Below are positions 44,089 through 55,930 of a DNA stretch of 64,000 bases, piece after piece. The translations under genes and the position numbers were made by a program. Each line of letters opens with the position of its first letter. Position 1 is the first letter of the stretch. Under the pieces are notes generated by a model. It did not search any database. It had not been told where the DNA came from and saw only the letters and a program-made list of their open reading frames with translations. The DNA is from Eucommia ulmoides (taxonomy: Eukaryota; Streptophyta; Magnoliopsida; Garryales; Eucommiaceae), in NCBI GenBank assembly GCA_016647705.1, contig CM028338.1:37148676-37212675 (forward strand), read 5' to 3'.

Positions 44089-45463
44089 CTAAATTTCAAA
44101 ATGAACAGGCTTAGTTTTCCTAACAAAATTAATAAACTTAAACTTTAAGAATTTTGACATACCTGGATTATCTTTGGGAGCAAGCGGTGTGTGTACCTTA
44201 GATGGATTTCTAATTTCTGATTTTACATCTTTTGATTCCACCAATACTTGATTTTTCATCTTGATTTCCTCCTTCTTAGAGACATCATTTCTTTGAGCTG
44301 ATTCGGTAAGAACATTTTTTCCTTTGTTTGTTGCTTCATGCTGCTTTGGCACAACTTTGTAAATGAATATTTTCTTGTGCTGGTATTTTTCCATTTTTTG
44401 TGGATAAGCTTTGTCAGCTCTCACATATTGAACTTGTTGTTGTTGTGCTCTTGTTTTTTGCACGTGCTGATTCTTCTTAATAGATACCGTGAACCTTGGT
44501 TCCCTCTTTGGCATAACATATTCATTATACCTTCTTGTCTGTTCATATCTCCTAGTCGTTACGTAGTATTCATTGTACTTTTGTCTGAATCTGTGATTTG
44601 TACTTGCACCAAAATTTTCTCGTCTTGGTATCCAGTTATTTCTGGATCCAACAGGGTAACCATGTAATAAATGACAAGAGCTCTCATAATGACCAAATTT
44701 ACCACAATAGAAACACTTAATACTGTTAGTACGCCTTTTCGTATAGTCAGTGTTTCTTATCGGAGCATAAGATTTTTTGCGATTTTGAGAAGTAATTTTA
44801 GTAACTATTGATTTTTCAAAACATTTAGTACTTTTAACATCCTTGAATTTATCCATTGCTTCCCTAAGCTCCTTGTAAGTCTTCTCAAGTAATCGTTCAT
44901 TGGTGTTAACGTTTACCTGTAGTCCAAAATTCTTTTTATGCATAAATTCAAGATCATTCTTAAGAATTTGGCACTCATTTTTAACAGAATGGATTTTCAA
45001 ATGAGCTCTATCAAGCTCACACCTTGTATTGTCCAATTCAATACTCAAGGCCTCATTCAAAGTTTCAAGATTTTTCCTTTTAAATTCATTCTATTGAAGA
45101 TCATAAAAATTATTTTTCAAAACCTCAGTCTCATCCTCAAGAGACTCAACTTTATCATACAACTTACTTATTTTAGATAAAGCGATTTTTAAACTCAATA
45201 GTTTCAAAATATTTATCCAAATTCTTTTTCTTGAGAGATTTGATAGTACTAGACTTCTTGTTTTCAAGAGTTGCAATCGTTTGCCCTAGTTTAAAATTAT
45301 CTTTTCCAAAAATATAAGTAAGAGCAATGAGCGTCTCAATAGCTTTATCTGCATTCTCATCATTGCAAATAATATCATAATCAGACTCATGATCAGAACA
45401 TTTACTATTAGGAGAGGCAGAGTTAACTGTAACACACATAATATCATAATCAAGACAATCCAT
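44089..45463 (-). pseudogene. Sirevirus-like gag with zinc knuckle (frameshifted)
   Basis: Three overlapping minus-strand pieces (45173-45463, 45091-45276, 44089-45060) give one gag-type protein with at least two frame breaks. The long N-terminal part is coiled-coil-like (ENKKSSTIKSLKKKNLDKYF; SIELDNTRCELDRAHLKIHS). A CX2CX4HX4C knuckle, CFYCGKFGHYESSC, lies at about plus 44677-44718, followed by a basic Arg/Gln-rich tail. This layout matches Sirevirus gag. It ends at 44089 without running into a protease or integrase. Confidence 0.8.
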
Positions 45464-45499
45464 ATGATCTTTGTTAGCTAATAAATTCGAGCTAAACTA

Positions 45500-45511
45500 G
45501 CTCTGATGCCA
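45500..45511 (-). other. Primer-binding site of the pol-less element
   Basis: On the minus strand TGGCATCAGAGC, one change from the initiator-Met site TGGTATCAGAGC, two bases from the LTR end. It fixes the orientation of the element. Confidence 0.8.
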
Positions 45512-45513
45512 AT

Positions 45514-47618
45514 TGTTGGCCCAGTAGAATACCCAAGAGGGGGGTGAATTGAGTAATTAAAAAATATTATCAGAATATAATTGAATAAATCAAATAATTA
45601 ATTTTATGCCTAAATTAATTATTATCTTTATACCACAGCGGAATTATATTAAATCTAAGTGCACACTCAAACAACAAAAATAGCTAAAAATATTGCAGCA
45701 CACAAAAGATTTATACTGGTTCACCAAACTACTCTTGGCTAATCCAGTCCCCCGAGCTCCACGGAGGTCGTACCCACTAAAACCAAGATCCCTTTAAAGG
45801 TAGGAACCAAACCCGCACACCGATTCTTTTACAGGCTTAGAATCAACCTTTACAAAAAAAAATTCCCAGGCTAAGGAAGAACCTCTACTTTTTATAGACT
45901 AAAGAATAACCTAAATCTTTTTAACACTAAGGCTCAAGAATCAAAACCTCACCAAAACAATCCAAATATCCTTTTACTCAGTAAGAATTAAACTGTTACA
46001 AAATCACTCAAAAAATACAATTCTTATCCAAGAAGAATCACTACCTCAATCTCTTTACAGGAAAAGACTGAAACCCAACTACCCTTAATTAAATATCTCC
46101 AATTATATTTAATCCGTTACAACTCACCAATTCACAAATTGATAAATAATAAATCTCACTCGGAGCTTCTACCACCCCCAGATAAATAAAAACTCAATTA
46201 ATATCTCAACTAGTGATAGAAATATGTGAGATACAGAAATCTGATTTTAACAAGAATATGGGTAGCAAATTGGAGCACGTAATCAAATTTAAGAAATTGT
46301 TTGAAATAATATTTTCTTCAAAAATTAAAAACAATTTCCAAAATAAAATAATAAATAATAAACAATATGGAAAGATCTCATCCGGAATTCACAGAATTAA
46401 TTATTAAAACAGTATAGCTTCAAATCTTGTATCAGCAAGAATAGATTGCAATTGATTCATAGAATCACTATTAGAAAAGTTCACGATATCGAAAAATACT
46501 ATTTCTTATAAAAAGCTCTCTCAAAATGATACGAATGATTAACTCTCTTAGAATTATTAACTTTTCTAATAAAATTTGCAGGTCTATTTAAAGGAATATG
46601 TAATCAGCCTTCTAACGACTAGTTTACAAGTGTCATGACAATAAAAAACTCTTATAGACCCTTTAGAACATAAGGACTTCATTTAGGTTCAATTTCACTT
46701 AAAAACATCTTTCGAATCTTCCAATTAAACCCCCAAAGTTTTTCTCAATCAAAATAAATAAGTATAGAATCTATTTCAAGTACCAAATTAAGAAATATTA
46801 ATATTTAATAAACCATATTGAAATGATTTAATTAATATATGAACCATATCTTAATATAGAAAATATCCATTAAATCTCTCTCAAATTCTAAGCAAAAAGG
46901 CTACTTTTGGATTTAAACTCGAATCAAATTATATCATAAAATAGCACATTCGATCGACTGCCCAATCAACTGTCCAACTCAGCTTGCAGCCAAACCATCG
47001 CCGCAGTGAGCATAGGTCAATTGCCCGGTCGACTCATAGATTCAGAGAGTTTGTTATGTTTCCACCAGTCGACTGCTCGGTTGACTCGCAGATTTAGAGA
47101 GTTCAATTGTTTTCACTGGTCGATCTGTTGGTCGACTCTTTGATTGAGGATGTTTCAGCTTCTTTCTCTGGTCGACTCCTCAGTCACCTTCTGAATCTCT
47201 TCTCTGATCTCGTTTTTAACTCACTTTCTTTTATAATTTAGCTCATTTATCCATTTTTATCTTTCAACAAGCTCCACTAATATTCTTATATTCCATTTTA
47301 GTCATTCAAAAATGTTTCTTTTCAATTCATATAGGAGAAAATAATCATACTTAATGAAAACACACATAAAAGATAAAATTCAATTTTTGCCATGTATGTG
47401 TACCTAAATGGGATATTAAGAGTTAATATTTACCTAGATTGTTTTTCCTAATTTTTTCAAACTCTTAATACTTCTTCATCATCTTGATATCTTCATTTAG
47501 CATCCATTCAATTTAACATCTTCATTACTGGAACTTTAAATCACTGAAACACTTGATCAAACATTAGTTTCACCAAAATATCAATACTTAATTGTTCATC
47601 AAAATTTTAGAATCAACA
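45514..47618 (-). mobile_element. 5' LTR of the pol-less Sirevirus-like element (2105 bp)
   Basis: The plus strand starts TGTTGGCCCAG and ends GAATCAACA. It is colinear with the 3' LTR. It carries an extra unit of about 58 bases in the GTCGAC cluster (47040-47130), so LTRs of one element differ in unit number. Confidence 0.85.
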
Positions 47619-50337
47619 CATGAGATATCATTATATATGATTCATGCATATATGAGACATGTGATTACTTAAGGATCTTTAGATATATTATGTATTATGC
47701 GTATGTACACATGTGATCATTCGAGAATATATGGGATTGACTATATTGATTGTGTTAACCATGTGCCAACCATGTACTAACCTTGACAACATTCTTCAAT
47801 AAGTGATCTTCATAGGAAATCCAAAGCATGGACTTATTGATAACAAAATAAGCAAAATAATATAAGGTACAAGAAGAATGAGATAGCTCAACATTAAAGG
47901 AGAGGCCATCAAGATGAACAAAGAAGAAGGAAGCCAGAAGACTCGGTGCAGAAACGGATAAAGAAGCTAGAAAGATCAAGTTTTAAGGTAATAACACTCT
48001 CAAACTTGAGAAGTATGCTGAAATAAGCCTCTAGGAGATACACACACTCACTTCCATCTGTATATGGCATATATCTCTATTGAAATTATGCGTGTTATAA
48101 TGTCAAAGATGATAAAATTTGAAATTAAATTAAAAAAAAAATTAAAAATGATGAATAATTTATTGTAAAAATAGTCTAGAAATAAAATTCTACAGAAACC
48201 AATCAATCGATCCCCAGCACCAGTCAACCCATTTAACCAGTAGCCTATAAGGATTAAAAACAAGCTTGAACCGGTTGAACGATAGGTATATGTGGTCAAC
48301 CAATTACGGAATTAAGCTATGTTCTGTATTGAAAATAAGCAACCAGTCAACCGACTAACTGAGTCAGCCCATCGATTATACCAGAGAACAATTGTAACTA
48401 GAAAATCAATAAAATCAGCCATTCAGTTGTTGGGGGCTATTCGTATACATTGAGCCAAAATTCAAATCCGTTCTTGTTTTGAATGCCAAATTAATTCAGA
48501 ATGATTTTAATCTTTAGTTATATATATTACCTGTCATTTGAATCCAAAATTACGAATTATGGGTTAAACTCAAATGGCAAATCTGATGTTTAAGTGTATC
48601 CATATTTTGAACCCTAAAATTCAACCTTTTTTGATGCACCTTGTCTCCCAACGGGTTCGTACCCAAATTGATCAAATTGGAATATTAGAAATGACCGTTG
48701 TCGATCAGATTACATATACATAAATTCACATACTTAATTAAAACATATTAATAGCCTTTTGATTCTAGATTTGGAACAACAGTCACTATCTTGACAAACC
48801 TTATATAAATCCCACTTAGTTGCACAAATTAAACAAGGATTAGAGTATGAGCTTGATTGTTATATAGATATATCATCCTGTAGGAACACCTCTTAATTCT
48901 TAAATGAGTGATATAGTGTGAGAAACTCTACATAAAATGAGAGAGTGATCCTATGAGTATAAAACCTAGAGTAGAGGTCTATCAAGCTGAATTAAGCAAT
49001 AATCTAAGTTGGTGATGGAGTCAATATAGAGGAAATTTAGTTGTCTTAGAAGATGCAACAAAGCCTATATCATTATTATTAAATCCGATGAGTCCATTCC
49101 GTTATACATTAATTTTATTTTGCTTTTTTGTTTAACATGATTAGTTTGTGCTTAATTGGTAACATGTCCAGATAATGTATTCCTTGCTCAAATTTGTTTG
49201 TCTAGAACACATATATCTATGCTTGGTGAAATGATTAATCTACTTGTGCACACACTTATATCTAGACATTGCTTTTGTTGATCACATCTATATCTCTAGA
49301 TCATAAAATATATGAAATTGATTTCGTGATAAAACGATTAAAGATTTCGCATTGAGCTTTCTAAGACTATATTTCATGACACATTGAAATCTATCTAATT
49401 AGACATTTTCACTAGACTTTCTAAGAGCATATTGTTATCTTGAAAATTGTCTTACCTTTACATTGAAAAGAATCATACTTGTTATATGTTTAGCATAATT
49501 GATCAATTGATTCTATAAATCACATGGACTTAATTGATTACATCATATATGTGGTTGTGTGTACACCATATAACAAACGAATTATAAACGACCATAAAGT
49601 TGCTCATATTGATCCTAGTTGAAAAGGGCTAATCGAGTACTATGAACATAATGTTATGACATCATACTTTTACTTAATTGCTTATGTGTATAATGATCAT
49701 TGTCACCATATTATTCATGTTATACCTTCCTCGTGTGATTGATAAATACTCTAAATCTAAAACTAGCATTGAACCATAATGTGATTTTCATTAGTCTGAT
49801 TTACACTTTGGACTACATTGAATATTCATTAAATAAAGTGTAAGTTGTATGTGAACACAGAACACTAAAAGGCTTATTTTTTATATCCATCGTTAAAAGA
49901 GTATTTCGAAACTCCATCAGACTTTGAGGGATAGATTACAAAGTTTGTAGTCACATATCCATTAAATTGAGATTGTCAAGAGTTTGTCTATCATATCTAC
50001 ATCCTATGTTAGAACTTTATACAAACGATGACAGGTAGAATATTCTTGAGCCTATTAATAAAGAAATAAAAGGGAAGAAACTTTAACTAGATATCGGCCA
50101 AATCTCTACAAGGAAGAGATTGTGAGGATGAATCCATGAGAATGTATCTCCATGATCTGAAAAGTAAATACAGATTAGTTTATTTGTATACCTTAAATTG
50201 CTTTAACTGTATTCGCTTGTTTGAGAGTTGTATTATTTGCTTGTACATTAGAAATCCAAGGGAGTGAACCTTGGTAAGGTTTGATCTCTTCCTAGGGAAA
50301 ATGAATTAGAAAATCCAAGGGGTGGGAACCTCAGTAA

Positions 50338-50588
50338 GTGAGTAGCAAGGTATAGATGTACCTTACCTTGTGAAAGAGTGGCAGGACATAAATGCAGCTT
50401 ACCTTATGAGAGAGTAGCAAGACATAAGCGTAGCATGTCTTGTGAGAGAATTGTAGCAAAGTATTGATGTATTTTACTTTGTGAGAAAGTAGAAAGATAT
50501 ACATATGGCTTACTTTGTGAGAGAGTAGCAAGGCATAAACGTAGTATGCGTTGTGAGAGAGTAGGAAGTTATAAATGTACTTTATCTT
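50338..50588 (+). repeat. 36-bp tandem array inside the old Sirevirus LTR
   Basis: Seven units of the type GTGAGAGAGTAGCAAGGCAT start at about 50338, 50370, 50406, 50442, 50481, 50517 and 50553. The spacing is 36 in most cases. GC-rich arrays of this kind are common near the 3' end of Sirevirus LTRs. Confidence 0.85.
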
Positions 50589-51117
50589 GTGAGCTATTGT
50601 AATGGTTTGGTCTACACTGGGAGAAAATATCTGAATTATAGTGGATTAGAACTCTCTAAGAGTAGACATAGGAAAATTGACTTTTGTCAAACTACCATAG
50701 AAGTTATTGTGTGTTATGTTATTAATTGCCTTTATCTCTACCCTCCTATGATTGTGCTTTACTTGTAAATGTTGTTTGCGTTGTAATTACTTTACTCCAT
50801 TGCCTTATATTATTAAATACATCACACACACTAAATGAGATAGACAATCTACTAATAGAATCACTTTATATCATCACTCGATTTCTACTAAAGGGATTGG
50901 TTGAAGTGATTTGAGTTTCCAGAAACTAGAGAAAGTCAAAAAAGTTCCATGACCCAATTCACCCCTCTCCTTAGGTCAAGTATAGCCAGCATGAAGAAGT
51001 CCAGAAGGCATTTAAAGAAAATGATGAAAAAATAAAAGTTAGAAAAATGAAGAGTGTTATTCATGAAATAAAGACAGAAATTAGGCACCTTGATGGTGCC
51101 TTGTTGTAAATGAAAGG

Positions 51118-52845
51118 ATCAGATATTAAAAACAAAAGATTCACAAAACGGAATATAAAAAATTTAAATCATAATTAATAGTATTAACATTAAAACAATA
51201 AAGAAGATAACATTAAATCATATTTAATACAGCGGTTACTTCTTCTGGTACTTCAACCTCAAAATTGGTAGTTCCTGACCTGTAATCTAAGTAGACTCTT
51301 CCAAGAGCGTCTAAACTTGAACAATATCGGCAGGAGAAAATCGACTCTCTTAGAAGTGACACAAATGTCTCACCTATAATAGTATCCACACAAAGGAACT
51401 CTAAAAGAAAAGTGTTCTTGGAATTTCTAATATTAAATATGATCCCAAGACTCTAGAATAGCTCTAATTTGAATTAGGAGAAAGTAAGATTTAAATCAGT
51501 AAGTAAATTACAGAAAACAAAATCTCACAGACCAAGCCAAATGGTTGTGGCCAAAAAATCCTAAGAGGGCTAAAACTTCAAGGGGTTGGCAACCATTAGG
51601 GGTCTCGAACCTTATAAATATTATCCAGTGTTCAAAACCCTAATCCCCTTCTTTTAGCATTTGCACTTTGACCTCCAAACTTCATAAGGTTAGTATTACT
51701 ACCCATTCATATTTCAATGATTGTTCCAACGTTAATTCTCTATTTTTTTTGTCACCCATTAGGTTCATACGAAAAGGTGGATGGTGAAAATAATTAATTA
51801 ATCAATCTACTAATCAATTAATCAATAAAATTTTGAACAATTTTAACTTTTCCTTTCCAAAAGAAAACGTTCTTCCCTTGAAAGTACTTTCTCCGACTGT
51901 GAGTCACATCTACCCATATATAATAGTTATGTCCAGTTGGAAAGAGCTTAACCAATAGAACCTCCTCAAGTGTGACATGCATATTATATGATCTATCTAT
52001 CTATGTACTCAAAATGACAAACATAGTATAGTTAATTCAAAAACTCCCTAATTGTACTTATTTTGATTAATAATATAATCATTTGTGATACTGATTAGAA
52101 TCTCATCCCAACCATCACACTACTCTGTGTAGAGGTTTGGATAAATTATATTAAATCGAATAACATAGTACATGTCTCTTTTGCTAAGAGGGATATTTTA
52201 TGGTCTTACATACTCGTATATTCAAATATATATCCCAATATACTTAATGAATACCTTTGAAAGTTCGTGGCTAGATAACAACACTTAGTATTATCAAAAG
52301 TAGAGTAACTCATATGTGTAATATACAACAACTCAAATTAGAAGATTATAAAATACAATAACACCTTAGACATCCTATTTTGACTCGAGCAAAACTATCA
52401 TGTAAGATGTCAAGAATGATCACATACGGTCTCTTACTACATTAGTAAGTCCCATTGTGGTTATTCTAGTGTCTTATACTAATAGTTTGGGACTCACCAT
52501 TCTCAAAGAGAAAACAACGGAACATGCTAACCAGATTGTTGAAAACTATTTTTCAACAATCCAATACCGACTAAGAACAATTTAGAATATCAAGTTATCG
52601 AATGTCTTTTAACTCCTCATTTTAATCATATTAAATAGTCAAATATTCAACTCAACATCCAAGGTCTACAATAATATTGATATGAATCAAAAATAATATA
52701 AAAATTATATTTTATCAATACTTGAGATTGAAAAATTTTACAGATACAAGACTTAAATGTAATATTACAAAACTAACCATAAAGCTTAATCTAATAGTCT
52801 CCTATTAGCACCAAAGCCAATCGAAATAGTATCTTATATTCATCT
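51118..52845 (-). mobile_element. Probable 3' LTR and end of a copia element (borders unresolved)
   Basis: It lies directly downstream, on the minus strand, of a copia RNase H C-terminus (52846-53030). 1.7 kb without genes. It contains 'ccttataaatattatcc' near 51616 and a series of short direct repeats. An LTR is expected here by position, but neither end was identified. Confidence 0.4.
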
Positions 52846-53034
52846 TTAGAAGATGTCGATCTAACTGTTTTAAGGTCATAGCCTTAGCGAGTGGATCCGC
52901 AATATTATCTGGTGTGTCTAGTCTCCAAATGTCGACATCATTCCTTGCAATAATTTCGCGAATCAAATGAAACCATCGCTCTATTTGTTTTGATTTATGA
53001 TGAGATTTTGGTTCCCTTGCTTGAGATATAGCAT
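52846..53034 (-). pseudogene. Copia RNase H C-terminus
   Basis: Minus-strand reading gives AREPKSHHKSKQIERWFHLI, then IIARNDVDIWRLDTPDNIAD and PLAKAMTLKQLDRH before the stop. This is the typical end of a Ty1/copia polyprotein. The N-terminal side stops abruptly at the minisatellite beginning at 53035, so the rest of the element is missing. Confidence 0.8.
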
Positions 53035-53440
53035 CATTGTTGTAGTGTCAGTGGTGACGGCAGTGGTGGTAAACGTTTGTTCTAGTGGTTGGCGGTAGTG
53101 TGAATGTTTGATGTCGTAGTGACGATGGTTGTGGTGGTAGTGACTATTTGTGATGGTAATGAATATTTGTTGTAGTGGTGAATGGTTGCAATGCCAGCGG
53201 TGGTGATAGGTTGTGGTTATGGTCATAGTGATGATTTTGATACAATGGTAGTTGTGTTCAGTGATGATGGTCGTAGTGATAGTGGATATTTATTTTGATG
53301 GTAGTGATAATAGTGAACGCTTACTGTAGTGGTCGATGGTAGTTGTGGTAGTAGTAAATATTTGTGATAGTAATAAATATTTGTGATTGTATCAACAATA
53401 AAGAATGTTTGTTATGGTGTTGACATTGATAGTGAATTTA
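53035..53440 (-). repeat. Trinucleotide-rich minisatellite (GTG/GGT on +)
   Basis: Units combine GTGGTGGTAGTG-type triplets with 'aatatttgtt'. It is the reverse-strand equivalent of 35990-36395. Short minus-strand ORFs of His/Thr-rich sequence here are artefacts. Confidence 0.7.
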
Positions 53441-53786
53441 CTTTTTGTTCATGAGTAAATGGAGTTGAATATGAACTCATTAGACTTGCGATACCTCCCA
53501 AACTAATGCCGAAGTAGATCTCGCTTGATTAGTAGCTAAGTATAATGGTATTTACTACTAATACTCTTCATTTAAAACTAATTATTAGGCTTTTCCCACT
53601 AATTGCAAATTTGTCCTTAATTTGTAAAGACGCCAATGGAAATTGAGTGAAAATTTGTGTATCAATAATTTGGGAATTACGTCTAAGCATCGCAAGATTA
53701 ATGAATCTAGTTTCAGATTTTCAATCATGCCAATCAATCCTAAAAGTTCTTGCGAATTTTGTTGTTTAAATTTTGCTATATTATGA
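53441..53786. other. Intergenic, no feature seen
   Basis: AT-rich sequence with no ORF, TIR or LTR signal that I could support. Confidence 0.5.
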
Positions 53787-54232
53787 ATTATCTTATTTTT
53801 TTTGAATTAATTTGTATATTTATCCGCTTGTTTCTTATTTAATCAAATTTAGATATTGTTCAATAAAACTAAAACATATATAATTGCTTTAATCTAATTA
53901 AATTTTTAACATATATTTTATTTAGATTACACGAAAAAATAGCATATGAATTAAAGCTAAAAAGATTAGCTAATTTAAGGCTTGTTGGTTGTCTAAATTA
54001 TTCTATTTTATTTTATATGAATTATCTTTCTTTCTTTTTATGAATTGATAGGGATATTTCTTTATTTACCCATATTTTAATCAAACTTACATATTGCTTG
54101 TTTGAACTAAAAAAACGTAAAATTATTTCAATTTAGTTAATTTTTTCAATTATATTTACTTCAATTACACGAGAATATAAAACGTGAACAAGAAATAAAA
54201 TTATTAGTTAGCTAATTTAGACATTTTTAATT
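53787..54232. repeat. Diverged tandem duplication, ~230-bp unit
   Basis: Unit 1 from 'gaattatcttattttttttg' (about 53787) and unit 2 from 'gaattatctttctttctttt' (about 54020) share 'atcaaattta / atcaaactta', 'gattacacga / aattacacga' and 'gctaatttaa / gctaatttag' in order. Non-coding and old. Confidence 0.6.
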
Positions 54233-54337
54233 CTTACAACCAAACACTAAAATATAATTGACTTGAATAAATTAATAATTATGTTATTTTTATAACTTTT
54301 CATATTAAATTTTAAAAGTATATACTTATATTTCATA

Positions 54338-54368
<31 letters not shown>

Positions 54369-55235
54369 TACGGTAAGGTGTATTTGGGTCAATTGTCGTG
54401 CACTTCGACTAATCACCTCCCGAATGATTTGAAGGACACATTCTTCCACATTGGTTTTGTGCATTCAAAATTAAATTCAAGATTTAATTCCTGAAATGTT
54501 CTCCAAGAAAATTGAATCCTAATTGACAAAGTAAAATGACAACTCTTCTGCCAGTCGAACTAACATTTCTTAGATATAAACATACAATATATAATATATA
54601 AAATAAACACAAAGTACTTTTTTTCTTAATAAATTTTTCATTCCATATGATTCTAGATGGCCAAATGATTTAAGGGTTTAACTTACGATTTAAACTTTAA
54701 ATCAATTGATTTCATATTTAGAGTCGTTGTTCAAAGTCACCAAACTATCAATTCGTTAATCAATCATACATACAAGACTCTAGTGCTTTTCTTTTTCAAA
54801 AATTAAATTGACCCATTGACCCACCACTAAAGGCAAAAACATGATCATTCCAAAGTCTTCTCATACACACACACCCCAAAAAATCCCCCTATGGGTGAAA
54901 GATTTCATCAATATACCACTCTCTCACCATTCAAACGGGGATAATTATATTACACTTTGTACCGACAAATTTAAGCTATTTGGCAATTCACACCTCTTAA
55001 TTTTCAAATGTAAAAGCTGAGAGTTTTTGCAATATTAATAACCATTTTCTTGAATCATCGTTAAATAAAATATGATTTGATTTTCAAAAACTGTCCAAAC
55101 ATATTCATTTCCGCAAGGAATAAACAAAAGAGCCCCAAAGAGCCAACTAACCTAAATATTAAGGGTGCAAAGTGTGAATTACCCTTCAAAATAAAACATA
55201 TATAAGGGAGGAAAGATTAAAAAATAAATAAAAAT
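54233..55235. other. Intergenic 3' flank of the SAM gene
   Basis: AT-rich with a (TA)n run at about 54341-54361. No coding or TE signal was recognised. It includes the 3' UTR of the minus-strand SAM-domain gene, but no clear polyadenylation signal was picked out. Confidence 0.45.
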
Positions 55236-55832
55236 TCAGGTTGGTTTTAAATTCTGAAACATAGTGTCCCACCTGATCTCCTCGACGCCGGCCGACCAAT
55301 ACTCATCGTCGTACTCCCGCCGGTTCACCGCCTTCTCATCGTACCGGAAATCGTGAACCATCGGACTCGAGAAGCTATTGACCCGATTCCCCGACCCGTC
55401 AAACGACCCGCCGTTTGTGAGCAGCAACCTCCCCCCCTGTTTGGCCACAACCAATTTCCTGTTCCTCTTCAGCAGAACGTTCTTCCACCTCGAGCTAGAG
55501 CTTCGCCGGGGCACCAGAACCAACGCCGACGACGGCGAGTCCTCCCGGCGAACCAGGGTCCGAATATAGTTCGCCAGGGATCGCTTGGTCCGCTTGATGG
55601 CGATCAGGAGCCTGGAAACCGGGTGCGGGTCGGATCGTCTCTCTCTGCGGGCGAGCTTGAGAATCTCGAGGCGGTGTTTGGCTATGGAGATGCCCATGCT
55701 CTGGAGGAATTCGTGGTTGAAGAAGGCGATGTCGTCTTCTTCGAGCTCGTTGTGGGCGAAGGCGAGGCCGTATTCGTAGACAAGAGATGGTTCTAACCCG
55801 GTTTTGGATAGCCATGAAAACCAGTCCATCAT
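55236..55832 (-). CDS. Small SAM-domain protein, single exon, 198 residues
   Basis: The protein begins [20 protein letters not shown]. Residues about 3-62 form a sterile alpha motif: [50 protein letters not shown] basic Arg/Lys/Ser-rich middle (about 63-135) and an acidic, aromatic C-terminus ending [15 protein letters not shown] follow. SAM domains mediate protein-protein contact and self-association; plants have a family of small proteins with this layout whose role is largely unknown. A second Met is at position 2; the first is chosen as furthest upstream. Local GC and codon use rise sharply over the ORF, supporting a real gene. It has no neighbour in common regulation. Confidence 0.87.
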   Translation of the reverse strand: MMDWFSWLSKTGLEPSLVYEYGLAFAHNELEEDDIAFFNHEFLQSMGISIAKHRLEILKLARRERRSDPHPVSRLLIAIKRTKRSLANYIRTLVRREDSPSSALVLVPRRSSSSRWKNVLLKRNRKLVVAKQGGRLLLTNGGSFDGSGNRVNSFSSPMVHDFRYDEKAVNRREYDDEYWSAGVEEIRWDTMFQNLKPT

Positions 55833-55920
55833 CTAATTTTATTTTATTTTTATTTTTATTTTTATTTTAGGGTTGGAGATATGGAAATGGAAATGTGGTT
55901 GTGAGCAGTTGGTTGCGGAG

Positions 55921-55930
55921 TATATATAGA
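55921..55930 (-). promoter_or_regulatory. TATA box of the SAM-domain gene
   Basis: On the minus strand TCTATATATA lies about 90 bases before the ATG at 55832, placing transcription start near 55890 with a leader of about 60 bases. The leader on the minus strand is A/T-rich with repeated AAAAT. Confidence 0.65.

Larger units (their letters stand above)
37412..47618 (-). mobile_element. Pol-less Sirevirus-like LTR retrotransposon
   Basis: On the minus strand the order is 5' LTR (45514-47618), primer site, gag, a second ORF, 3' LTR (37412-39458). The flanks CATAA (37407-37411) and CATGA (47619-47623) are a 5-bp duplication with one change. With the nested solo LTR removed, the internal part is only about 4 kb. 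It has no RT, RNase H or integrase trace on either strand, so the element was probably mobilised in trans. The LTR ending (TTGGGTATTCTACTGGGCCA) and the 'aattcaccccc' near it are typical of Sireviruses (Ty1/copia). Confidence 0.82.
37274..50991 (+). mobile_element. Old Sirevirus-type solo LTR, itself split by a later element
   Basis: The LTR is 37274-37411 plus 47624-50991 (about 3.5 kb). The start CGTTGAGATATTATG is TG turned to CG. The end has the Sirevirus-style 'caattcacccctctccttag' then ATAGCCAGCA. TGAAA (37269-37273) and TGAAG (50992-50996) form the target duplication with one change. It contains a possible promoter 'gagtataaaacc' near 48956, decayed GTC(G/A)AC-type motifs (48190-48420) and a 36-bp tandem array (50338-50588). 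The plus orientation is judged from the 'caattcaccccc' motif lying near the 3' end, as in the solo LTR at 40871. Confidence 0.7.

Noticed and set aside
55353..55796. 147-residue plus-strand ORF opposite the SAM gene
   Set aside because: Antisense shadow; the minus-strand protein has a clear SAM domain, start and TATA box.
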